From assembly GCA_037178625.1 (NCBI GenBank), contig CM074131.1, positions 2,976,001 to 3,040,000 of the forward strand: a stretch of 64,000 nt of DNA, read 5' to 3'. This DNA is from Skeletonema tropicum (lineage: Eukaryota > Bacillariophyta > Thalassiosirophyceae > Thalassiosirales > Thalassiosiraceae). This document shows positions 57,401-64,000 of the stretch, piece after piece (the stretch's first letter is position 1; each line of letters opens with the position of its first letter). The notes under the pieces were generated by a model, which saw nothing but the letters and a program-made list of their open reading frames with translations, made no database searches and was not told the origin of the DNA. Both the position numbers and the translations under genes were made by a program.

Positions 57401-57530
57401 AGAGAGTGAGAGAGTGACAGCGCCTACGGGAATACGTCGTTTAGTAAGTAGTTTGTAGTTGTTCTGTTACCATCCAACACGTGGTCGGAGAGCTGTACGA
57501 TAGAGACGTTACAGTGTAGTGTTGCACGAT
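54495..57530. other. gene-free, AT-rich repeat-bearing region
   Basis: No ORF with recognisable content. Notable small features: CGCTTGCCCTTTT / AAAAGGGCAAGCG inverted pair at about 55788-55857; AGACAAAGACAAAG / CTTTGTCTTTGTGTCT pair at about 56168-56247; a CTGTTCTGTGCTTGTCAA block shared by about 54352 and 56137. These look like decayed mobile-element debris. Confidence 0.45.
56696..56870 (+). repeat. degenerate 37-46-bp tandem repeat, about 4 copies
   Basis: Each copy reads roughly ACATTCGACGGGG(A)CATTGGATTACGAATGTAAG with changes. Copies begin near 56696, 56739, 56785 and 56821. Confidence 0.6.
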
Positions 57531-58110
57531 ACTAGGGTGCACCGTGTGCGAGTAATAGAAAAGAGATGAAGCAGTACATAAGTAGACGCGTGCACGCAGC
57601 CGAGGCTGAACAGTGAGCGGCAACCTCAGGAAGGCACAGGTATCTTGATTTTCGAACGCTGACCCCATGCCTGCGTGAGGCAGGCGATGGGGTCAGCGGC
57701 AGATTCTTCTCACTACTCACTAACTTAAGCTAATAAAATTCTTTTCTCTAGAGCATTGTCTAGCCGTATCATAGCTTATGCGGGCAGCATTACTTATTCG
57801 ATCAAATGAGTCAGTTGTACGATTCGAAACGATAGGGTGCCAAAAGAATCGCTGTAACATTTGTGTGACGATATTCGAACTTACTGTTATGTTGGTGTAA
57901 CAAAATGTAACAATGACTAACCCTAACAAAATTCCTTCCCGCAATAATTAAGGAGTTCTACACTTAAGGGCTTCCCGCAATTTCTCAAAACGAATGTGAA
58001 CAACCCTGGATTCTTGAGTATTCGTTTTTGTTCTTGGCGCTTCACGGGTCCCTCCCCGTTCGCGATTATTTTGAGTGCCTTTCGAAAGAATCAGGGAAAT
58101 GCTAACGAGG
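57531..58110 (+). repeat. 0.55-kb repeat D, copy 1
   Basis: Begins ACTAGGGTGCACCGTGTGCG and holds a 42-bp hairpin, GCATTGTCTAGCCGTATCAT-like and CCTTCCCGCAATAATTAAGG blocks. Copy 2 follows at 58144-59325. Ends approximate. Confidence 0.82.
57657..57698. repeat. conserved 42-bp hairpin in repeat D copy 1
   Basis: Arms CGCTGACCCCA and TGGGGTCAGCG pair perfectly, with an inner GCCTGC/GCAGGC stem and a short loop. Copy 2 keeps the stem and differs only in the loop (GTGA versus GAGA). Confidence 0.85.
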
Positions 58111-58241
58111 ACGATTCATGACTGGATTTCATGGACGTATCGTACTAGGGTGCACCGTGTGCGAGTAAAAGAGGAGAGATAAAGCAGTACTCTAGGCGCA
58201 TGCACATAGCTGAGGTTGAACTTGAACAATGAGCGGCAACC

Positions 58242-58868
58242 ACGGACAGGATGGGTGTCGCAACCCGGCTCCCGCCAAAATATGATAGGGGCGGACAGAA
58301 TTGTTGACACCCGTCGGCAGCCCGTAGGTGCCGCCAGGCCCGCCCCTTGACACCCGTCTGCGTCAAGATAGAGAGTACTAATAAATCGAATAATTCGCAA
58401 TTGATCGACGATTGACACCAATATATATGATTCGATTCTTCGATTCCATTCGATTCCATTCGATTCCATTTGTCCGATTCCATTCGTTCGATTCCATTCG
58501 TTCGATTCCATTCGTTCGATTCCATTCGTTCGATTCCATTCGTTCGATTCCATCGTCCAAAAGCTAGCAATCGATTCGTTCAATCTTTCGAGCCTTTCTG
58601 GTTGCATTTAACACATTATTTAAGTGCTCTCATCATGTCTTGCACAAATACTAGCGATTAGTGGACGTAACTAGAGCGATGTTACTGGTGTCGATTGTCG
58701 ACCGATTGCGAATTATTCGATTTATTAGTACTCTCTATCTAGCTAGACGCAGACGGGTGTCAAGGGGCGGGCCGTGGCGGCGCCGACGGGTGTCATCAAA
58801 AAAGCGTTTAAATGCCCGCCCCTATCATATTTTGGCGGGAGCCGGGTTGCGACACCCATCCTGTCCGT
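58242..58868. mobile_element. 627-bp MULE-like MITE with long TIRs and 9-bp target duplication
   Basis: Outermost 52 bp (ACGGACAGGATGGG...) is a perfect inverted match between the ends; weaker inverted homology reaches about 190 bp inward (GACACCCGTC and AATAAATCGAATAATTCGC blocks). GCGGCAACC flanks both sides (58233-58241, 58869-58877). A 9-bp duplication plus long TIRs is the Mutator-like pattern. The empty site is seen in repeat D copy 1. No transposase inside. Confidence 0.92.
58440..58555 (+). repeat. 10/14-bp tandem repeat inside the MITE
   Basis: Units GATTCCATTC and GATTCCATTCGTTC alternate; at least eight copies. Its translation gives NEWNRTNGIERMES-like ORFs that are not genes. Confidence 0.88.
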
Positions 58869-58898
58869 GCGGCAACCTCAGGTATCTTGATTTTCGAA

Positions 58899-58940
58899 CG
58901 CTGACCCCATGCCTGCGAGAGGCAGGCGATGGGGTCAGCG
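58899..58940. repeat. conserved 42-bp hairpin in repeat D copy 2
   Basis: Same stem as at 57657-57698. Confidence 0.85.
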
Positions 58941-59400
58941 GCAGATTCTTCTAACTACTCACTAAATTGAGATATGAAATAAAATCCTTTTTCCTAGCAT
59001 TGCCTAGCCGTATCATAGCTTATGCGGGCAGCATTACTACTTATTCGATCGTAAACCAAACGATAACATGCCAAAAGAATCGCTGTAACATTTGTGTGAC
59101 GATTCGAACTTTGGGGTAACAAAATGTAACAAAGACTAACCCTAACAAAATTCCTTCCCGCAATAATTAAGGATTTCTACACTTAAGGATTTCGCGCAAT
59201 TTTACCCAGATCATGCGGTTCGACAGATAGATTTCGATTTCAGCGCTTCATGGGTCCCTCCCCACTCCGCGAATATTGAGATGCCTTTGCAATGCATTTT
59301 GGGAATGGTGTGGCATTCTAACTAGAAGGGGCCTCGCCTGGGATGGTTGAAGTTTAACATATAGTAAGCTTGTGAAGATTATATCGTTGTTTTAAACACC

Positions 59401-61230
59401 TTACTCATCTTTGTTGGTCCACTCACATCTCCATGGACTGAAACCAAGGTACAATCGAGACATATCCCAGCCAATACGAGACAAAATACTGTGCACATTG
59501 AAACCATTCTCATCCCTTTCGAACAAGCTCTCAGTGATCTTATGAGATCTGCGAAGAAGTTTTAACTGGCTTACATCAGTCGCTCTCTCTATGCACCGAT
59601 GTAATATATGTGCATGTACGAAAGCCTTCAGCTCATCTACATCTCCTGCTCCTACTCTCATCACAACTGAGACTGTTGACTGAGATTTTGTAGCTTTCTC
59701 CTCTATTAAGATCACGTAATTTTCATGCCCAAATTCATCCTTTAAATATGATTGCAACAGCGACGAACTCAAATTGTTCTGCCCAACTCGCTCGAATCCA
59801 TCTCCTCTGTGGATAAAAGTTGTGTTTGAGGTAATTTTTGCTACGTTCCGTAAGCGGATACCGAGATGAATGTTGCCCATCCAAAGCATTCCAAGCAAAG
59901 ATGTCCAAAGCGACTCTTTGATTTGTCTTGGAGCTTTGAACATCTTCACACATCTGTCACGAGTAAGTATTTTTGCTGCATCATCGTTGTCAGTAATGCC
60001 CATAACCCAGTCACTACAGTTCTCAACAATTTGGTGCAGTAACACTTTCGCACGTGCTCCATTCAACGTACATAATTGCAATTTTTGTATACCCACATAG
60101 TTTGCCCAGATATGAATCGTAGTCAATATCAAAAAGATGGTCCATGAAATGAGTTGGGTATCTGTCATCAATTCATCTCCTCGAAGAGAAATACCATCCT
60201 TCTTCTCCAAGTAATGTAGCCACTTTGCGAGTCCAATGCCCATTATCATACCCAGTAACGAAACTAACGTCTCCTGAGTGTTTTCTTTTGCATTGACATC
60301 GGCTCTATTTCCACTCACAGCAAAATGATCTGTAATGTTTCCCTTGGTTGCCCCCGCACATATACCACAAGCTACTTTGCAAAGAGTTGAAATTGATGTC
60401 AAAACCAAGTATGGAGATGGCAAGTAGTTTGAGAGACCAGGAATCCACGACGGTTTAGTCTGGCTGAGCAGAATCGGTAGAGCTAAATCCAGCGTAAGCC
60501 CGATGTCGTTGAATACGTCAGCCATCAGTCGGAATTCTTTCACGTGAGCATCAAAGTGTGGTGATGCCTTGTAACTGAAAAAAAGACCACCGATCATACC
60601 AAAGCCGTCTCGTATTGCCCATGTCATCGCGGCACTCATTGCTGTTGCTTCTGCATCTCCAACTCCAGCGGCGACCAGAACTGCGCTTGTAGACACTACT
60701 CCCCGTAGATAAGTACAGAGCCCTTGAACAGAGTCATATAATTGATATTCAAGATAGCCCTCAGCAACACTATTTGGGTATCCAACTGGAAGGAATAGAT
60801 CTTGACCTAATTGTCGGAGTCTATTAAGAAGAGTTCGTGCCTTTGTATCGACCGTCGGTGCTTGACACCGACTCCAAACAAAGAATTCGTCTGCTGGGTC
60901 TGCTGCTTCGAGCACAAAGGAATCAGATTCTTTGCCAGCAGGAGCATTACCACCATCGCTGCCGCTGCTCACTGTGATATTATACTCTCTGAAATTCATG
61001 GTTTGTCGACATAGCACATCTTCTAAAGTAGCGGAAGAGTTTCGATATCCAAGCTTCGATAGAAGATTAGAGCTGACACTAATGACAATGGTGGAGATAG
61101 TCTCAGTGCTAAGTGCTGCTATGAATGAATGCGATCTCGACATAAAGGATCGTTGGCGCCAAAAATCTTGGGGATTCCTACCGCATGTCAGCACGCTTCT
61201 GTATGATGTGTCTTGATATTGCCCAAACAT
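59401..61230 (-). CDS. RUS (root UVB-sensitive, DUF647) family protein
   Basis: 609 residues, one exon. The family core is clear: LFLPVGYPNSVAEGYLEYQL, YDSVQGLCTYLRGVVS, AAMTWAIRDGFGMIGGLFFS, then FRLMADVFNDIGLTLDLALP. Several hydrophobic helices follow (ISTLCKVACGICAGATKGN, SLLGMIMGIGLA). Plant RUS proteins act in vitamin B6-dependent responses, auxin transport and plastid or root UV-B signalling; the biochemical activity is unknown. The N-terminus may be an organelle-targeting sequence (RNPQDFWRQRSFMSRSHSF). Start codon lies 36 bp from that of the crotonase gene on the other strand. Confidence 0.9.
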   Translation of the reverse strand: MFGQYQDTSYRSVLTCGRNPQDFWRQRSFMSRSHSFIAALSTETISTIVISVSSNLLSKLGYRNSSATLEDVLCRQTMNFREYNITVSSGSDGGNAPAGKESDSFVLEAADPADEFFVWSRCQAPTVDTKARTLLNRLRQLGQDLFLPVGYPNSVAEGYLEYQLYDSVQGLCTYLRGVVSTSAVLVAAGVGDAEATAMSAAMTWAIRDGFGMIGGLFFSYKASPHFDAHVKEFRLMADVFNDIGLTLDLALPILLSQTKPSWIPGLSNYLPSPYLVLTSISTLCKVACGICAGATKGNITDHFAVSGNRADVNAKENTQETLVSLLGMIMGIGLAKWLHYLEKKDGISLRGDELMTDTQLISWTIFLILTTIHIWANYVGIQKLQLCTLNGARAKVLLHQIVENCSDWVMGITDNDDAAKILTRDRCVKMFKAPRQIKESLWTSLLGMLWMGNIHLGIRLRNVAKITSNTTFIHRGDGFERVGQNNLSSSLLQSYLKDEFGHENYVILIEEKATKSQSTVSVVMRVGAGDVDELKAFVHAHILHRCIERATDVSQLKLLRRSHKITESLFERDENGFNVHSILSRIGWDMSRLYLGFSPWRCEWTNKDE

Positions 61231-61266
61231 TGACAGTATATCCTCGATTATGATAACAGAAATTTT
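61231..61266. promoter_or_regulatory. 36-bp gap between divergent start codons
   Basis: Both genes begin here on opposite strands, so promoters must overlap each other's transcribed regions or the genes use different start codons. Confidence 0.5.
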
Positions 61267-62277
61267 ATGATGATAGTTGGTGGTTGTTCATTGCGTGCAT
61301 CAGTGCACAGGAAATTGTATTACACCAGCTGCAGCTGGTTGTCGATCTCCCGTTATTCTTCGACATCAACATTACCGTCAACCGCAAGCCCGTCGGTGTC
61401 ACTCGATTTTCATCACGATGCAAGCCTGGCAGTTCTTACGCTGTGCAATCCCAAACGGCGCAACGCTTTGACATACTCGATGATGCATGAGCTAGATACA
61501 CACGTCAAAACGTTACAGGAGTGGTCTCGTGACATAAGCACCCAAAACAATGCTCGGGTGCTGATTTTGACAGGATCTGGTGGATCATTCTGCGCTGGTT
61601 TAGACATCAAGCAGGATGACGCCGATGATGTTCTTCAAGATGGCATGAAAATGACACATCACATGTCAAGAGTAACAAACTGCATTCATTCACTCCCAGT
61701 ACTATCCGTGGCCGCTGTAGATGGTAATGCCATAGGAGGCGGAGCAGAACTTTCGACATGCACAGATCTAGTAGTGCTATCACGACAATCAACAATCAAA
61801 TTTGTACATGCTTCACGTGGTGCATCGCCAGGTTGGGGAGGTGGAAGACGTTTGGTCAACCGATTGGGAAGAAGAAAGGCGTTGAGAATGCTACTGCTTG
61901 GTGATTCTGTGTTTGGAGGAGAGGAAGCAGAACGACTTGCGTATGCTGACTACGTTGCAGAAGAAGGAGAATCAGCATTAGACGCTACAATGAGGCTAGT
62001 TGTAGAACCAATTCTGAACCTTCCATGTTCTCAATCTTTAAGAGCAATCAAGGGAGTTGTTTCCGTTGCAGATGGAGATGAAGATATCATTGACACATCT
62101 AGTGGTAGGCTGAGATATATCAAGACGGATGACTTTGAGAATGAGTCTTCAAAGACAGTGATAAAAAGTACCGCAGTGAAATCAGAAATAGACTCATTTC
62201 TAAAAGTTTGGGGAGGCGAATCTAATAGAGAGCTGATACAACAGACGAGGGAGAATTTGAAGGATAAAAAGAAGTGA
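61267..62277 (+). CDS. ECHDC1: crotonase-fold protein, ethylmalonyl-CoA decarboxylase (ECHDC1)-like
   Basis: 336 residues. The N-terminal 35 residues are Arg/Ser-rich and lack acid, typical of a mitochondrial presequence. The crotonase fold shows LAVLTLCNPKRRNAL, VLILTGSGGSFCAGLDIK (oxyanion-hole loop), VAAVDGNAIGGGAELSTCTD and VHASRGASPGWGGGRRLVNR. The PGWGG step is shared with ECHDC1, which removes ethylmalonyl-CoA made by side reactions of acetyl-CoA carboxylase. Enoyl-CoA hydratase activity is the other option. The C-terminal 60 residues are more diverged. Confidence 0.82.
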   Translation: MMIVGGCSLRASVHRKLYYTSCSWLSISRYSSTSTLPSTASPSVSLDFHHDASLAVLTLCNPKRRNALTYSMMHELDTHVKTLQEWSRDISTQNNARVLILTGSGGSFCAGLDIKQDDADDVLQDGMKMTHHMSRVTNCIHSLPVLSVAAVDGNAIGGGAELSTCTDLVVLSRQSTIKFVHASRGASPGWGGGRRLVNRLGRRKALRMLLLGDSVFGGEEAERLAYADYVAEEGESALDATMRLVVEPILNLPCSQSLRAIKGVVSVADGDEDIIDTSSGRLRYIKTDDFENESSKTVIKSTAVKSEIDSFLKVWGGESNRELIQQTRENLKDKKK

Positions 62278-62685
62278 TAATGGGCGATACATGCATCAAG
62301 CTCAACTCCATTAGACATCGCTACTCGCTACTTATCTGAAGGAGCTTGTTGCTTGTTGACCTATCTTGTATCCTGCAAAGGTAGGCTTCTGTAAATATTA
62401 GTTTTTATTTTAGCATTCCGAATTAGGAGTATTAGACAACAATGGCCATTCCTTTGATATAAGTAATAAGGTAGGTGTAAATGAGAAACATCCCAAGATA
62501 TCCCAAGACTAAGATACAAATTGATGCACCCCTAATAAGTTTTGAAGGCGTCATCTTCAAGACCAACGACAACCGCAACTCCCGCTCCCGCTCCCCTCCC
62601 CTCCCACTTCTCAAACATTCACTATTCACTACTCACTGCAACTGCATCCGCTCGCTGTTAGTCTCTCAACCAGCGAAATTGCACC

Positions 62686-64000
62686 ATGTCCGACGAAGAG
62701 AGCAGCCAAGGAGACGACACCGGCGGGATGTTCACCACCGACGCCATTCTCAGCGACGAAGTTGAAGAAATGGCGAACAACAAGGCCGCTACGAATGATG
62801 CTGCCAACGCCCTACTCCAAGGATTAGTGGCCCGTAAAAAGAGTCCAAATTATCCTCCTCTTCCTCCAAACGATCATCATCATCGAAGCGTGGCTCATCC
62901 TCGTCTTCCTCACGAACACGTCCCGTCGTGAAATTAATGGTAACTTCTGTATCAAGATCGTACAGTGAGCCATGGAGGCGCAAGCCACAACGTGAAAGTT
63001 CAGGGACTGGCTTTTTGATCTCATGGGAGGAAGATGCTCACCAACCAATTCGAATCATAACTAATGCACATGTTGTACGAAATGCATCAACTGTTCGAGC
63101 CCGTGCATCATTTGGCCCCCATGTAGTTAGCTGTCATGTAGAATGGCTCTCGCTGCCTTTGGATTTGGCATTGTTGCGTATAACAGAGGGTGATTGGATT
63201 GATTTTTGTAAGGGTTGGAGTTTTGATGTCGCTGCTGCGGATGGTGCAGCTACTGCTTCTGTAGCGATGGAAGAGGATGGAACGAACAATACTGCAACTG
63301 AAGCTTTGAACAATGGCAATGGCAGCAGCAGCAGCAACAACAACAACAACAATGTAACAAAATTACTAACCCTATCCACAGGTCTTCCAAAACTGGATGA
63401 AAATGTAACCTGTGTTGGATTTCCACAGGGTGGGACACAAATTAGTGTGACTCGTGGTGTTGTGTCACGTATTGATGTAGATTCACAGTATGTGTTGAGG
63501 ATTCAGATTGATGCGGCTATCAATCCTGGCAATAGTGGAGGGGTAAGATTTCTCATTGAGTATGCATGTGTGTGTGTGTGTGCATGTGTGCTTCTTTCTA
63601 ACAAATTTTGCTTTGTCATTCGGTTTCAGCCTGTATTCGATGAGCAGGGTCAAGTGGTGGGAATAGCCTCTTCTCACCTCCGCGGTGCTGGTAACATTGG
63701 CTACATTAGTGAGTTGTTTGCGTCTTCTTTAGCATTAACAAATCATTCTTGTCTATAGACCACTTCCACTTTGACTGACAATATCTCGTGACGCAAAAAC
63801 AAATCCAGTCCCATCAAAGATTGTCTCCAATTTTCTTCAAATGTGTAAAGATAACGACGAAGTGAAAGTAGAGGATCGGTTCAGCGGTCTAGGCGCTTTG
63901 GTGGTACAAGAAGAATCGATTGAAGAGTCCAAACATGTTCCTGGAATTCCAAACTTGGCTATCCTTGGATCACAAACTCTAGAGAGTAAAGCACTCCGTC
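62686..64000 (+). CDS. Deg/HtrA serine protease, DEG9-like, partial at window end
   Basis: ATG 62686. A one-base break at a run of five A (about 62836) joins ALLQGLVARKK to a Ser/Lys-rich stretch (SSSSSKRSSSSKRGSSSSS) in the next frame. Protease landmarks: SGTGFLISW, IITNAHVVRNA (catalytic His), LDLALLRI (catalytic Asp), VGFPQGGTQISVTRGVVSRI, then AAINPGNSGGPVFDEQGQVV (catalytic Ser). Introns 63543-63629 and 63709-63808 have GT-AG ends. After the protease comes IGYIIPSKIVSNFLQMCKDN and the start of a PDZ domain. The order matches plant DEG9/DEG2 proteases. A low-complexity Ser/Asn insert (about 63320-63355) sits inside the protease fold. The gene continues past 64000. Confidence 0.88.

Larger units (their letters stand above)
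58144..59325 (+). repeat. repeat D, copy 2, split by a MITE
   Basis: Left part 58144-58241 and right part from 58869 are joined in copy 1; the gap is the MULE-like element. Ends approximate. Confidence 0.82.

Noticed and set aside
55338..57668. ORFs of 60-99 codons in 55-57.7 kb
   Set aside because: No recognisable domain, no splice partners, and they lie in repeat debris.
58116..58607. ORFs rich in NEWNRTNGIERMES
   Set aside because: Direct translation of the 10/14-bp tandem repeat inside the MULE-like MITE; no start context or homology.

Overview
The window looks like nuclear DNA from a diatom, most likely a centric one (inference). It has short GT-AG introns of about 90-160 bp, tightly packed genes on both strands, a cyclin with a serine-rich tail, a proline/threonine-repeat surface protein, a BTB protein with the C-terminal VDGSREAMI motif, a RUS-family protein and several protist-style repeats. 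There is no operon structure. About 20 protein genes are recognisable. Many are housekeeping genes: Hip, MSI1/RBBP4, DNAJC21-like, PRP4 kinase, NOC4, a Deg protease, a crotonase, an MBOAT acyltransferase and a BBE-like oxidase.

Layout. 0-4.4 kb: an IQ-motif/helicase-relic protein (-) and a cyclin (+). 5.0-8.4 kb: a satellite array of about 174-195 bp units. 8.9-25.2 kb: a normal gene block (Hip, MSI1, PT-repeat/TM/PDZ protein, DnaJ, MBOAT, small alpha/beta protein, RING, tandem kinase, glycosyltransferase-like GT1). 25.4-34.3 kb: an accessory region holding an internally deleted tyrosine-recombinase retroelement with split direct repeats, three paralogues (A, B, C) of an unrecognised W/C-motif family, a segmental duplication, and a broken second GT copy. 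34.7-39.4 kb: an NPF/PH protein and PRP4 kinase. 39.6-42.9 kb: a second satellite array, the same family as the first but in the opposite orientation. 43.0-44.7 kb: a BTB gene broken by a TIR element, which itself carries a smaller TIR element. 45.2-52.5 kb: membrane protein, NOC4, small acidic ORF, BBE-like oxidase. 52.6-59.3 kb: gene-free, repeat-rich DNA with a 1.5-kb TIR element, a duplicated 0.55-kb repeat carrying a conserved hairpin, and a MULE-like MITE with a 9-bp target duplication. 59.4-64.0 kb: RUS protein and crotonase, divergent with only 36 bp between start codons, then a Deg protease that runs off the window.

Several otherwise conserved genes carry single-base frame breaks, some at homopolymers (MSI1, PRP4, Deg, GT1, PDZ genes, NPF/PH). 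I read most of these as probable consensus errors rather than gene death. GT2, the BTB gene and perhaps gene A have enough damage, or insertions, to be called broken. Coordinates of spliced genes run from start codon to stop; intron positions are given in the evidence.
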